This document shows positions 39,001 to 52,848 of a stretch of DNA of 64,000 nt, one piece after another. Origin of the DNA: Planococcus citri (lineage: Eukaryota; Arthropoda; Insecta; Hemiptera; Pseudococcidae). The notes under the pieces were generated by a model, which was not told the DNA's origin, ran no database searches, and saw nothing but the letters and a program-made list of their open reading frames with translations. Each line of letters starts with the position of its first letter. Position 1 is the stretch's first letter. Where the stretch lies: the NCBI RefSeq assembly GCF_950023065.1, contig NC_088681.1, forward strand, positions 30,166,836 through 30,230,835, in the 5' to 3' direction. A program made the translations under genes and the position numbers.

Positions 39001-41399
39001 TCTGAAATCATTAAAGTTGCCGGACTCGGTTTAGCGAAAAAGGAGACTTTTCCTCTTTCTTTTCGCACACGCTCGCTAACTAATTATTTTCCATCCGAAA
39101 TAAGCACCTTGCCATTCGCTTCACGTCTTTATTCAACTCGAACCTATAAATTTTGATTATCGCATTCATAGCGTTATCTTGATACTTGTATTTTTTTGGC
39201 GGTATCAAAATACAGCAGCTTGGTCACTACTCGAGAGTTTTTTTTTTTAGCTACTCCTCGAGCGACTTGCACATAATTAAATACCGTATCGAAATACGCG
39301 TAACATGGGGGGCTTCTAGGCGTTTTTCCGGCTTTAAATTTTAAAAAAAGCTAGAAAAAACAAGCCTCAAACTACCACCATAATTGTTCTTTTCCTTTTC
39401 CGGGGATTCTTTAAGAAAAATTTGCCGTTTGTGTTTGACTGTGGAACGTGGAAGGCCGGAATGCGGCAGCGTTAGTACGCCGAGTAAAAATAACGACGCT
39501 GTTGGTATCATATTTTATATGGGAAAACGACTCCGTCGAGAATTACGTAAACTTGAAAAGTCAGCGTAAAATTGGTGGCCGGAGGAGCCCAAAGGCAAGT
39601 ACGCACTATACGCGGTTCGTAGTATTCGATGCTGCGGCAAAGCGAATCGCTGTAAATGCAGCGAATAGAGCGAAAAAGGCGAACCATTTCGGCCTTTTTT
39701 CGGCAGCCTTTCTCGTCGTTAGGCTATCAATTTTCCAAAGTAACCTTTGCGAAAGTTTCCCCTGATCGTAGTTTTGGCGGTGTTTTTCTCTTCGGCTGTA
39801 TTATTGGTTGAGTTCGTTGCTCGGTGCACCGTTATAGTGGAGAAGCATCGACGACGATGCTACGAGGAATAAAGCTATAAAACTTTAATCTATATTATAT
39901 TTGACACCTCTCGTATCGTTCGCATCCGGTCCAACTTTTATTACGAGTTTTTCGCCGAGACACGCCAAATATGAACATCTTTTAATGGCTTTATCGAATC
40001 CGGCGCGGCGCTTTGCTCGAATCACCCGCAAAAAAAGAAACTTTTCGTTGGAAAACAAGTCGAATTATTTTGCAGCCGATAAAGAGAAGACGAGGCGAGG
40101 CGTAACAAAGATATCTTACAACATAATTTATCATCATCTTAGATCCGAATTATAAACTTGGCTCATTTGTTGGTAATCCGCATGAGAGAGGATTGCTTGT
40201 GCTTCAGGAGAATACCGAATTGCGAAATCCTGCCTGGCTCAACTGGTCCATCCCGCCACTCCTTTAATGATAAGGAAAGTGATTTATTTACACTATTATT
40301 TGATTAAAGAAGCAGAGAAGTAAAACTTCGTATAGAAACAATGCAACATATACTAAGTCTATGTACATATGCTTGTCTGGTCTCCAAACTGTAGGAGCAG
40401 CAATAAATTTTAAATCTTTTTTCTTTCAAAATTAGTGCTCGAAAGAAAGATACCGAAATCTCCCAGTTTTGGTTCTTTATTCCAAAAATTTAACCATCGC
40501 AGTCCATAACTCATCATCATTTAAAATGTTTCAACAACAAAAATAACAACAACAACAACAACAACAACATCAAAAGGGAGAAGTCTCAACTGGCAGAAAG
40601 TTTTTGGCACCAGACGAAAAAAAATTTAAAGAGCGCAAAGAAAACTACTCCATATCAAATTCTAATCGCTGAATTTAGTCAAGTTTAAAAAAAAAAATCA
40701 TTTCAAATTCGGTTATTTTTTTAATGAAAAATTTTAGGTCAATAAAAAGCAAAAATTTTGGTAGCACTCAATGTATGTGGTTTTGAACTATTCGAGCATC
40801 TACCTGATTTTTGGATTTTCCAAGCTAACCTCCTGTCTCCCAATTACAGTTGAAACCTGAAAAAATGGACGAATTTATGCAACTTTGTTTCGATCCTACA
40901 CGAAGTCTTTAGTCTATCGAAAAAAATGATTTACTCTAAATTTCCCTGATTTTTGAACCAATTTTTCAGATCTTCCGAATATCAATTAGCCCTACATACA
41001 AAATGGCGGAAAGGGAACAATCAATATTTGTTCAAACGTCTCAGCAATTAATTTCATTAATTAATGAACAATCATTGTGTGTGTGGGGGGGGGGGGGTTC
41101 GTGAAGCTACGATGGGCTTTCAATTCTTGAAATTTTTCAAACGTTTTTTCTTTAAAAGTCGATTAAAACTGTTTCAAAATTTTCAATTTATGCGTCACGA
41201 CTTTTCTAGATAAACCCTTCTTCAAGGAAATGGTTCCATAAACAATGTTGGTCTTCTTGGGAGAACCCCCTATAATTGAAAAAAAAAAAAGTTTTAAGAA
41301 CACCCAATGAAAAGAATTGTTTAAAAATGAGGTGGCTGGGGGAGATATTTTTTGGGAAAGACTCGAAAGAGCATAATTAGACTACTTTTCCAAGATATT

Positions 41400-41524
41400 C
41401 AGGTTTAAAATCCTGTTCCTTTAATTTTTATCTTTAAATAATTATTAATACCAATCATCTTTTTGTGATAAAGTTGTAAAAACTGAACCAAATAAATAAA
41501 ATTGATTGATTGATTGATTGATTG
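41400..41524 (+). mobile_element. Possible 3' tail of a truncated non-LTR retrotransposon
   Basis: GTGATAAAGTTGTAAAAACTG is followed by AAATAAATAAA and then (ATTG)n at 41502-41524. Short tetranucleotide tails after such a leader are common at 3' ends of RTE- or CR1-like LINEs. No reverse transcriptase is present, so this would be a 5'-truncated copy. A plain microsatellite is the alternative. Confidence 0.3.
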
Positions 41525-43468
41525 AAAAAAAAAACAGTTTCAACACAAAAACGAAGCATTTTTTGAAAATGTCTCATGTACAGGGAAACCAACATAACTT
41601 GAGAATTTTCTTTAGAAGAACCATGAAGTACAAAATCATTTTTTTTTAAATTCACCGACTTTTGTTTTATTCAATTTTTACTTTTTCAAAATGGGAGGCG
41701 GGCTTCGAGGTCTTTCCGTAAAAAGATGGATTTTTCAGAAGAATTCTGCCAAAAAATCCAAAATTTTCAACTTTTGTTTATCTATTATATTTTTTTTCTG
41801 GTTTTTGTGTTTTTTTTTTCAATTTCAAGTTTGGTGCGCTCCCAGCACCACTTTCATTAGACCTAGGAAAATATCAAAAAATGGGAAATCCTTTCAAAAA
41901 TTTTATGAACTTAAAATCGAATTCGGAGAATTTATGCGCACCAAAAATTGTTGTAAGTATAGAGAAAAAATTCCCTAGAATTGACAATTATTTTTCCAAA
42001 TAAGAAACTGAAATGAATGATCTGGAGACAGTGGGAGCCATTTGAGACCGATTCTGAGTTGAAATAGAGGAAATGATATTTGAAATGTCCCAAAATTGGA
42101 AAAAATCACTACTTCATTCATTTTCAAAGATTTTATCGCAAATTGCAAACCGAGAAAAAAAACTACACCTATAAACAAACACACCCCATTTCATCAAATC
42201 GTCGAGCAAAACTCGAGCTAAAATCTTGCACCTTTTTTCGCTCACGTTTCACGCTTCAATCTGTTGATAGCGAAGCGTAAAAGCGACGCTAAATACATCC
42301 GAATGACAAAAAATGACACCACGATGGCAATTTGTCGCCTTCGCTTCGGCACAAATTGATGAATAAATGTTAACAGCTGAAAGAAAACACCCACCACAGA
42401 CTTAACGTTCGATTCGAGAAAAACTATTCAATATCTCTCTTCCTTTCCCTCGACGATTTTACAAACAGTGGGAAAAAAACGCAGCCAATTTCAACTCTTA
42501 AATATAACAAAATCGATTACTAGCTCGAACGGAAGATTCGAGGGAAAGATTAACGTACTTTTACACCGTTTATGACACAGTTGCTTTCCGAATTAGTCGA
42601 TATTATCATAAACAACGCCATATGCGCGAATAATTCGCTGCGGCGAATTCTCTCTCTTTGCTAAAGCAATCGCTGACTCTTTCCCTATCTTTGTCAAAAA
42701 GCCAGAGCGAAATCTTTACGAAATTCCAACCCCTTCTTGAAATTCCCCCAAATGTATATAAATACCGAAGTCGTGTCACACATGCAAAAATCAATTCACG
42801 CGCACCCTCGCTCGTCTCGTCTCCTCTCCAGCACACGTAGTCGATAAAATATACAAATTTGGTAAATAATAGGAAGAAAAAAAAAGGGAACAAAGCCCTT
42901 GATCAATTACAACACTTTCCCTTTGCCATTACCCTGGTGTAATGAACATTAGAAGTACTTTTCATAGTAGAGTGTACTGTTCTCCTACACAGTACGAAGG
43001 TATGAACAGCACCTTTCTCTAGAGAGTTTAAGCTAAGGGGTTACGCGAGTGTCGCCAAATACGATGAGAAAAAAACCTCGCTTTTATAATCGCGCTGCTA
43101 TTGTCTCCATTTATTTTTCCTCCTCTTTTTTTCTGTATTCGTAGCTCGTACGTGCATTCATCATCATCGAAATAACAGTCTCTTTAGTGAGAAAAAATTA
43201 TCAAGAATTATCGCTATCGTAGATTCGAACGAACTGCAAAAATAAATACAATCAATCTTTTGACAAAATTTTGTTTCGAATTCAGGAGGTTCGAAGTGCA
43301 GAAAATTTTCATTTTTTCAACTGGATTATTTCGATGACAATTTCTTTGAATTTTTTCCCCTTCAGATTATCAAAATCAAATGAAGAAAAAATTTATAATA
43401 TTTCAAATAGATTTTCAATACAATTTCAAAATGAGAAAACAAATCAATATTTGTCACTTTACTTTATA

Positions 43469-43771
43469 CAGGGTGTCCGTCCCTGTGTCCACTCATTTCT
43501 GGAAATGATTTTCCTTGACTTTTCCAGGTTTTCCAGACCTTTTTTATTTCAAAATAAAAACATCGTATTTTTAAATTACTCCTCCTTTGCATTAAAAAAA
43601 TCACGTTTTTCAATACGTTCGGTTCCAAGCCCGAACAAAACGAAACTCGAGGGAAATTTTTTCCAAAATAAGTAGGGCAATAAAACTACTAAAATTATTT
43701 AAAAAATACAGATGAACACTTTCAAAAAATTCCCCAGCTTTTCCAGGTTTTCCAGAAGTGTGGAGACCCTG
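43469..43771. mobile_element. Second mariner-type MITE (CAGGGTGTCC/CAGGGTCTCC ends)
   Basis: A 303-bp element begins CAGGGTGTCC and ends GGAGACCCTG, flanked by TA on both sides (43467-43468 and 43772-43773). Sub-terminal TTTTCCAGGTTTTCCAGA occurs near both ends. It shares its termini with the element at 27981 but its interior looks different. A 134-codon frame at 43271-43675 runs through its left end and is discounted. Confidence 0.75.
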
Positions 43772-43773
43772 TA

Positions 43774-46700
43774 AACGTATTCAATTCTCAGTTTTCTTAT
43801 TCGTCAGAAATCAATAATTTGAACATTTTGTCAATGATCTACTGATTAAAAATTATTACAAAACGAAAAATATAAAATGAGTAAATTGATCCGTTGAAAA
43901 AATAGAATTTTCAGCTTCGACTACTTTCAATTTCCAAGAAGGAAAAACACTAGAATCCCATTTAAAAATCTTCCTTCGAAAATCATCGAAATTTATAGCT
44001 AAAGATACAACTCGAAAATACCGCAAACGGTCATAAAAATATCACAAACGAAAATCCTAATACTGCATTTTATTTCTCTTGCAACTCTATTATTATAGCA
44101 TTCGATTAAGGAGTATAATCGATGCTCGACCGCTTCGAATAAAATACCGAACAGAAAGCTCCAACATAATAAAAATTTTACGAATAAAAAAAAAGTCGAA
44201 TGAATTCATTCATATAACAAAACATCCTATACGAAATATTATTCCAGGACTATGAACTCGTATCATAAATTACATCGATATTTCTCAATCGATAATTCGA
44301 TGTCCATATTAAATTCCAACCATAATCGCAGCACAGAACCGTCAATTTTCCATCATAAAGCAAAAATACTATAAAAATAAAAACCACTCCAAGTACAAAA
44401 AAAACCCATCTCAAAAGCTCGCTCACCAAACCGTGACGTGGTATTCGCGTCAATTTCTATTCGTATCGCGAGCGAGTCGTAAAAAAGCAAGCTAGAATGG
44501 TAGAAAAAATTCACACCGGGTTCTTTTCCATCGCATCGTCGTCCACCAAGAGCCACTTATACATATAAAACCTGGACATTCACTCGAAAAACATTATTAG
44601 CTGTTGGCTGGAAATAATTGCGGCGAAAATAACGACCCGTTGTAGTATCAAAAGTCCCATCATTATTACATACGCTATTAGGAGTGTACGAGAAAGAAAA
44701 AAATGGGAGACCAAATACACGATGGAAGGCGTAAGGCGCGAAGGCTATTTTCTTAAATAAATTTATAACTTATTCGAGTCTACTAATGTCTTCATTATCG
44801 TCGTATTCGTCGGCTTTCGTTACAAAACCGAACTACTGCGTGGCTGCAACCGGTTCCTGGCCAGTTACTCTGTACTTTTTCATCTAAGAGAGTAAATTAA
44901 TCGCTTAGATGTACCAACATTTACATATTATACACAGCAACAATACGCACGAAGAGAGGGGTATAAACAAGAGCCGGGCGTGATCGAATTAATGACTCAG
45001 TTACGGAATTTGTGAATACCGGTTCTTTGAAGTGTAAGTGTAGGTTTTTTTTCTAAGGTATTTCTTGAAAATGAGTATTTTTCCTCTTACCCGAAATTAT
45101 CTAATTATGTTTAGTAAATATTCAAATTTGTACATCGTCGATTAAACGAGAAAAAATCTCACCGTTTATCGCACTCGAGCAAAACCAAAAAGAAAAAAAC
45201 TCGAAAAAAAAGAAAGACGAGAAATCTCTTAATCTTATTTTAATAAAGTTTCAAAGTACGGGCTCGTGCACGTCTTCAAATGAAATTACTAAAAACGAGA
45301 TGGTTTAATCGCGCGTAAAAGCACGTTATACCTTTCACAATGTACCGCCCGACGAAAATTTTTCCGCTAATAAAATTCAAAGCTACGTAAAAAGCGAACC
45401 AAAAACCAGCGCAGTGTCCCAGCAAAGAGTATACAAAGTGAAAATAGAAATACCCTGCGAGAGGTAGCAGCCACAACAAGGCGGTCTTGCTATGATTTTT
45501 ACGAAAAGATATTCATAATCGAAGTGGCTTCATCCAACCGACTTCATCTGAATTGCAAATACGAGATACCCAAGACGTAGACGAAGAAGGGTGGGCGAGA
45601 ACACGTGAAAAAAACATAGGGTTGGAGGAAAGTAGGGCCAAAACGACGCAAACTGTTAACCATATCGAGGTGGTTGTTTTTTTCGGCCTTGTTTCACGTC
45701 CTTAACATCTCTAAAACACCCTCTCTTTAGCATTAAGTTTAGTCTCGGTATGACACTCGTACAGTAAACGATGTGTTCGGCGAGTTTGCCGGCTATTTTA
45801 TATGTACAATATCTCGTGCATTGTTGTTGATTCAGTCCACCATCTAGCTAACTTTCACTATACAGGGTTAAGCCTCAGGCGACCACGGCGACAATATCCC
45901 TTCGACATCGTATATTTGTCTGTTATATTCACGCAGAATCTGTACCAACCACCTTCGGCACATTATTACCCGTGAAATATCTCTTAGGTGAGGCTCGTCC
46001 CTGTTCAACGCTCTTATCTTCTTATCGTGTTAATTATTTCGCGTATAATCTGAGCTTACAGTCGACGAATTACCAACGTAATCTGCACCTCGATGTCGTA
46101 ATCGATGTCATCGTCGTCGTCGTCACTAAACAAGAAGATGATTCTATATCTTTCTCTAAGTATATCAATGTATCTCATTCAAGAGCGTCGATGTTACAAT
46201 ATTACATGAGCTGGAAATATAACGGAATAGGACGCTTTTTACCTGGGGTTTAAACCCAGATTATGGCATCATATCAATCTACGAGGGAATGAAGGAGGCG
46301 GTACCTGAATATATATTGGAAAATTGCATCAAAGTACCTATATCGAAAAGATGAACATTGAGCCTTTCAAGGAGGAAAGTTTGGTCACATTTTTATTTGT
46401 TCTGTGTCTGTTGAACTTTCAAAAAAAATCCCAGGATAGCATTGTCTAAATATCTAGGTACATAGCATCTTTCATTTGGACGGAATAACGATGGAGCTTG
46501 TTTCTACTAAAAAATCAATAGCATCAGTTTTGTTAGAAATATGTACGGAAAGGATTCCAAATCTCCCATTTTTCAATAGCAAATCTGTTCAAGGGAGTAT
46601 GGGGAGGGGAGAGGGGAGACAAAATGGAATTTTTTTCTGGTACATATTTCAAACAATAACTTCTCTCTAAAAAAAAAAAAAAAAATGAAACCAGGGAAGT

Positions 46701-47156
46701 TTTAGAATTTAATTTAGAAGTAAAAATGATTTTTTTATTGAGGAATTGCGTCGAGGAATTAAGAAAAATATTAAATACTACTTCAGTTCAAGTGTCAGAG
46801 TGACATAAAGACGTTTTACAAAATCTTCAAAATGCACCTTCCCAAAAAAAATGATTATTTACAAGATTTGAGAAGAGTTTTTGAACATTCATCAAGGATC
46901 CCTGATCAGAGTGCCCACCTTTACGAAATTAAATTTTCCAACTTTTTTTTGCAACCAAATTTTCCCCTATTTTTTCCGTTTTTTAGACCCTTCCGTCCCA
47001 TTTTCAAAAAAAAATCACATTTTCTCTAAATTTTTAAAATGATTTTGAGAATAGCTTTCTTCACATTTCACCCTCACCCTTCTCACGCACCTACTCTCGA
47101 GATGAGGTGGTAAAGTTTTTCAAATTTTAGAATTTATTTCAATACGCTACAAACTC
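43774..47156. other. Non-coding stretch
   Basis: No gene supported. AT-rich with moderately GC-rich patches (44.4-46.2 kb). A short run of GTC repeats lies at about 46110-46124 and poly-A at 46670-46685. The longest frame (45972-46253, 93 codons) shows no domain. Confidence 0.4.
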
Positions 47157-47472
47157 AACTGCAGGTGGATTTTTGAAATTAGTTTCCGAAGTAAATTTCA
47201 GCTTGCTAACTTCATTTGATAAAATGTTGTGGAAATTTCAAGTTTCAAAAATCTGGTGGAGACTCCAGTAATTTTTAAAAAGTCGCTGGAGGCTCCAAAA
47301 TGACTTGAACCCACCTGAAGTCGTCTTCAGAGGGTGTTAAAATCGGAGTGCAGAGTAAATTTCGGCTTTCCATCTCCGTTTGATAAAATTTTGGGGGAAT
47401 TTTGAGTTTCAAAAATCTATTGGAGGCTCCAGTATTTTCAAAAAGTCGTTGGAGACTCCAAAACGACTACTT

Positions 47473-48447
47473 CAGGGATGCTACTCAAATTTTTCTCAAA
47501 AAAAGTAACTTTAGTAACCAAAAAAGCTGGAAAAAGTAACCAAAAAGTAACCAAAAAAGTGACCAAAAAAATTTTCAATGCAAGAAATAAAGGTGAGGTG
47601 ACCGAAAAACTCTGATCCATACAAAACTACTACATTTTATTTTCAGAGGTGTGATGAAGCGATGTGTTGGGGGGGGGGGAGGAGAGACTGAAATTCTCTC
47701 AACTTTTCACGCTAGATTTTCCCAGTTTTTACTCTACCCCCCACCCCCAGACCCCCCCCACAACAAGATTTTTCCAAATAATTGGTCAGATAATGATTAG
47801 ATAATTTTTTTGGAATTTGTCGAGTTGATTTTTCCATTTTCGGAAATGTTTGAAAATTGTAGTACTTAGTAGAATTCATATCTGCCCGAGCGAAGCGAAG
47901 GCGAAAAATTTATGATTCGAGACATAAAACAACCTCATTTTTAAGCAAGAAGTTGATTTTCGTGGCTTCAAAACTTTAAAATTTTGAAAGTTTTCAGAAA
48001 ATTACATATACTCAGGTACCATTTGTTATTTGTAAAAATATGAGTAAAAACCCGAGCGAAGCGAGAGCGAAAGCTGCGAAAATTGATAATATGAGACGTA
48101 AAACAACGTCATTCCTAGTGATGTAAGTAAAAAGTTGATTTTCTTGGCTTCAAAATTTTCAGTTTTTCAGGAGATTATTACGTATATTCATAGAAATATG
48201 AATAAAAGCCCGAGCGAAGCGAGGGCAAAAGCTTTTGAAAATTCACAATTCCTGAGAGGTAAAACAGTATCATTTTTGATGAAAAGAAAAAGAGTTCTGG
48301 GTAAAATTTTCAAGAAAAAAAGGAAATTTGTGAAAAAACTCGGAAAAAGTAACTTTTAGTAACCAAAATTTTTAAAAAGTAACCAAAAGTTACTATTAGT
48401 AACTTTAGTAACTTGGTTACTTAAAAAGTAACCGCGTAGCATCTCTG
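47473..48447. mobile_element. 975-bp DNA element, CAGGGATGCTAC ends, 6-bp target duplication
   Basis: Begins CAGGGATGCTAC (47473) and ends GTAGCATCTCTG (48447), giving 12-bp terminal inverted repeats with one mismatch. CTACTT directly precedes and follows it (47467-47472 and 48448-48453). A neighbouring repeat unit without the insertion (47297 onward, AAAATGACTTGAACCCACCT) serves as the empty site. Sub-terminal regions are full of AGTAACCAAAAAGTAACC, a pattern familiar from hAT-like insect MITEs, but hAT duplications are 8 bp, so the superfamily is left open. No transposase. Confidence 0.8.
47885..48300. repeat. Three tandem units with CCCGAGCGAAGCGA
   Basis: CCCGAGCGAAGCGA starts units at 47885, 48051 and 48209 (spacings 166 and 158). 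The units continue with GAGGGCRAAAGC-like sequence, a YGAGACRTAAAACA block and AAGTTGATTTTCKTGGCTTC. They form the core of the 975-bp element. Confidence 0.8.
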
Positions 48448-48600
48448 CTACTTGAAATCCACCTGCAGTTGACTTCGTAGCGTATTGAAATTAGTTTGCA
48501 GAATAAATTTTGGCTTTCCCACTCCATTTATTGAAATTTTGTGGGAATTTCGAGTTTCAAAAAACTGCTGGAGGCTCCAGAACTGCTCAAAACGGTTTGA

Positions 48601-51600
48601 AACAGTTTCCGATCGATTTGACAGGTCGAAAATAGGGTATATCCCAAATTTGAGCTTTCTTGGTCAATTTGGTAAAATTTAGATTTTTCCCCCTCATTTT
48701 TGGCCTAAATTTGATTTTCAAAAATTCACCAAAAATCGAAAAAGGCACTTTAGCACTTGAAATTTTGACAGGTGATGAATTTTTGCCTGATCTTTTGATC
48801 TACCTTTGTACGGTTCAAAAAATTCCGTGCAAGTCCTATGTTGAAACGCAAAATCTGCGATTTCGGCTGACCTGTCAAACAAACAATATTCTAGTGATTT
48901 TTGAACAGATTTCTCCATTTTTTAAATCAAAACCTGATTTTTCGAACATAAATCCGATTTTTTAAAATTTTAGACAATTAACGAATTTTCAATAAAACAT
49001 TGGATTTTTTTATTACTAGCAAGACATGCAAAAATGTATTTGAATTTTTGACGAATCGAAGGATTTTCTGGTACCTATCTCAACAAAGTCATGAATCTTG
49101 TAAAAAAAACAACCTTACCTATTTTCAACAATCTTAAAAATTTTCAAAATAAAATCGCCCAAACATCATGACTTATTTTCGAGCTTTTCACTTCAATTAA
49201 AAACTTGTTACGTTTTCTATGATGAATGGTTTTGAAAATTTGTAATTATATTGAGAAAATTAGCTCATTTAATTTGACAAAAAAATAATATTGTACCTAC
49301 GTTTTTTTTGACTTACTTGGCAAAAATTAGGAGCATGAAAATCATAAGATGGAGAAAAAAAATTTCAACGGAGTCGCTTCCGAATCTACCTCTCCCTCCC
49401 ATGCAGATTTAGGGCAGGTCTACCCAGTACCCTAAATTTGTCTTTTAAAAGTTTGAACTTTTCATTCCACTCTTTTGTCTCTTTTCTACAGAAATGTATA
49501 ATTTTTGCCAAAATATACACTAGGTATATTTTAGTTATTAAAACTCTCTCTGAAAATGTCACAGTCAGCTATACGATGCTCACTTTCCTCCATACGCTCC
49601 CTTCTCGAATACCATTCTAAATAAATCCACAGGGAGCTAACATTTTCTGGAAAAAAATGTCTTATATCATCGTGAGAAAACACATGCACATTGTGTACCT
49701 ACAAGGAAGTAAGGGTACAATCATGACGACAGGACGAAATGAAAATCACTTATCCAACTGATAGGTTTCTTAGACAAACACTACGAAACCCAATTAACCG
49801 CACCAACCCCCTACCCCCTTCTGTCGCGTATCATGTTTGATGTACTACAAAAGCAAAGGCAAAAGCACGCGAAAAAAAAACGAAGAAAACCTTTCTTCGT
49901 TACAAAACACTTGAAACTATTTCCTCTGCGGCTCTCATCGGAGACATTAAAGTAAACTCCTTTACAACTAGACATACCAGATTGGAAAGACGCTGCTAGC
50001 GAAATTATTCCTTGAGAAGAGAATCACCTGGTTGACGCCTTTCTCTTTCTCGGCGCTTCTTTGTTGGGGTCTTCCGCGAATAGCAAAAGTTTGCTTGTGC
50101 TTATACCCCCTCGTTCGTCTTTAAATCGTGTATACTTTATAGCGATGCGATGCGATTCTCAAAAGGGCTCATTATTTTGCGATCAAACTTAATTATAAAC
50201 CACTTGTGTTTCTCGCGGAATCGAAAAATTACACGCGTGTCTTGTTTTGTTCGACGTATACACTTACAGCATATTTTCAGTATACGAGTACATATTTGTT
50301 GAATAAAGTGGAATTTGTATCGGGATGTTTTCTTTTTCCTGCGCTATATTTTTCTTTTTTTTATTTCAACTGTTATTTTTCAACGAGTTTTGTATCTAAG
50401 GGTGATATTACATACGTACATATGTATATGTATGTATATTACATTCTGAGTTGAATTGAAGTGAGCAGCGTGTTTTGAAAAACTTCCAACGGAATTATCA
50501 CATCATGTTTTAGAGGAATTCGTAAGTTTTTACTAAGTATTCCAAATGAACAAAAAATAGTAAAAATTGATCCAAAAATTGATACTTAATCATTAGGAAA
50601 ATGGTTCCATAAATTTTCAGGACTACTCCCTGCATTCATTAGACACTGCGAAGGAGGGATTTTTACGCCCATAAAACTCTCCTCTAATTTCAAAAATTTG
50701 TACTTCGAAACTTTCATTCATTTTCCAGTATTTCATATTCTTCGCCAACTATCAAGAACACCACCACACACCAGTGCGAAAAGAGAATCGACCAGGTCAC
50801 AATTTCCGTTCAAACTGCAAAAGCATATTTGCAATTACTGCGACAAAAACCTCGACAAAGTTAGATTGTCTATTTTCATTACTTTCGAAGTCGACGAAGT
50901 CTATGGGGTGGAGAAGAATGTTGATAAAGTTTTGTCTCGTTCCCTTGACACTCGTTCGTTGGAAATAAATACAAATGAAGCCTATCAAGTTTAATAAAAG
51001 CACGCCGACTAACTTTGATATATATTTCGGTACTGCACAGGTAAGAAACACGAAAACGTTACGTTAAAGGTACCTGGCTTATAACACCTTTAAGCGTAAA
51101 CGATAATAATGCAATACTATATACTAAATTTAACGCTACAATATGAAAATTTCACGCTATATACCAACGTTTCGCCGCGTTCGTTCCTTATAAATATGTG
51201 TTCTTGTGTCTACGTAGTTGTACGTAGTATACCAAACGAAACATTACAACGTACGGAAAATATAAAGCTGAAGAGACGAGAATGTGGGTAAAAGAGGTAA
51301 GAGGGCTGAAAAGGCGAAAAAGATTACTCGTACAACGTGTCATCTTCATGTGCGCTATACACGTCGGTAATTTTTTTATATACGTACACGGTGTTCAGAA
51401 ACTACCACGATTCCTTCAAATAGCAGGTATGGCAACTTGAATTACACGTGTGGAGGATAGTTTGCCTAATTTTGCAGTATCAGGGGTGAAACGTTTTCTT
51501 TTTTCAATCAGCTTTGTTGGTCGAATTGCATTAGATATTGGATTGGGAGCAAAATCAATCTCATCTTTGAGTTTCGATGAAAAATTTCTTCAATTTTCAC

Positions 51601-51756
51601 GCTCAATGATACTCACAACAACAATAAAAAAAAATGAGTGAAACCTTGCCTCTGATAAAAAAAAAAGAGCAGAATGTGTTTCTTCTCTCCCAAGTACAAA
51701 ATTTCAAGAAAAATAAGACTTTCTACGATTAAAAAGTGTAGAATTTTTCAAAAAAA
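48601..51756. other. Non-coding stretch
   Basis: No gene supported. A 22-codon frame from the ATG at 50976 (MKPIKFNKSTPTNFDIYFG) ends at a good-looking CAG/GTAAGA donor near 51041. It could be a small first exon, but no partner exon is identified. Confidence 0.35.
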
Positions 51757-52578
51757 TTATCAACTTTTTGCTGAAAGCTCCATATTGGACATGGAAAAAG
51801 TTGCAGTTGATTCAAGCGGTTAGCCGGTCAGCTTTGGGAAACGAAGGTAATTTTCAGTCGTTTTTTGCAGAAATATTGATTTTAGATTTTTTTCAAATAC
51901 GAGATTTCGGGTTTCGAAGCTCTCTTTGTCAGAAAAGGTGCATGGAGTGACTTTTTATTTTATTTTCCTTCAAAAAATACGAAAAAAATGCAATTTTATT
52001 TTTTCTGCTATTGCATCTCAATTGATTCTTTATTTTTTGATAATTCAAAATCGTTTTTTTACCTGAACTTTTTATTGTAATTTTAATTTTTTGAAGTTTT
52101 TTGAAGTAGAATGAGGAGGAGGGGAGTACAAAAATTTTTTCTGAAATTTTAGTAACTTAAAACATTACGGAAGAAAAATACATACATAGGTACATAAACA
52201 CAATTCATTTTTCAAAAATTGACATTTTTCACTATTTTCTTTCAGAAAGTTTTACCAATATGAAAGAAAAAATTTCTGGGCACCTCTTCCCCTCATTCTA
52301 CCATCAAAAATTCCAAAAAGCTCAAATTGTAGCAAAAATTTTAAGCTAAAAGGAAAAATTATTTTTAATCCATTGAATAGAAATGAAAAATTTCTTTACG
52401 TAGCTTTTTCTCATAAAGAAAGTTTTGCAGCTCGAAATCTCATGCTTGAAAAAAATTCTAAAATCGACTATTTCTACAGAAAAAGATTGAGAGCTACCTT
52501 TACTTCCCAAAGTTGATTTCGAATCGGTTGCGACTTTTTTCATGCCGACTTTGGAGCCCTCAGCAGAAGTTGATATCC
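51757..52578. repeat. Inverted repeat, arms about 180 bp
   Basis: The reverse complement of 52400-52578 matches 51757-51940 at many positions (shared ATCAACTT, GCTCCA, CTTTGGGAA, GCAGAAATA/GTAGAAATA, GATTTTAGA, TTTTTTTCAA, GAGATTTCG). The match is imperfect and old. Together with the intervening 460 bp this is probably another decayed foldback element. Confidence 0.65.
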
Positions 52579-52848
52579 CTCCAGCATACTGAAATCTTGG
52601 TCAATTTCATTTTTTTAAGGCTCTTGATCGGCAAAAAAAATGATTGCAGTTCATTTGGCAAAGGGAAGGGCTGCGAAGGGTAAAAAAAGTTCCCAGTACT
52701 TTTTTTTGCAGAAATGGGTGATTTTTTTCAAATACAAATCGATTCATAATTTCGAACTTACATGCAGAACTGAATTTTCAGCTGCTGAAGTTGATTACAC
52801 CTGCTTTCTGGTGCAATTTCAATGCGCTGGAGAAAAATCTACTTTTGC

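Larger units (their letters stand above)
35300..43466. other. Non-coding stretch downstream of the paralogues
   Basis: No third paralogue and no other gene is supported. It holds a ratchet-like site at 35998 (- strand), a candidate AATAAA for the upstream gene at 36082-36087, a (CAA)n microsatellite at 40543-40568, a G-run near 41088 and a possible LINE tail at 41400-41524. Open frames around 36438-36644, 37368-37610 and 39384-39765 lack domain or exon support. Confidence 0.4.
47157..48600. repeat. 164-bp tandem array with TGGAGRCTCCA, split by an insertion
   Basis: Units share GAAATTAGTTT/AGAGTAAATTTCGGCTTTC, TTGATAAAATTTTG, GAGTTTCAAAAATCT and one or two palindromic TGGAG(A/G)CTCCA. The first palindromes lie at 47257 and 47421, the second ones at 47287 and 47450, a period of 163-164. 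The next unit's palindrome is at 48569. Removing the 975-bp element at 47473-48447 and one copy of its 6-bp duplication puts that unit 167 bp after 47421, so the array was continuous before the insertion. Single relics occur near 21.7-22.0 kb and at 52849-52859. Confidence 0.8.

Noticed and set aside
39384..39765. Overlapping 61- and 105-codon frames in a GC-richer block
   Set aside because: Two overlapping frames without domain or splice support; low-complexity basic and alanine-rich composition suggests chance.
40543..40568. (CAA)n run as something special
   Set aside because: Ordinary trinucleotide microsatellite in non-coding DNA.
43271..43675. 134-codon frame
   Set aside because: Runs across the left terminus of a mariner-type MITE and has no domain.
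50976..51041. 22-codon frame ending at CAG/GTAAGA
   Set aside because: Attractive as a first exon, but no downstream exon, signal peptide or family could be linked to it.
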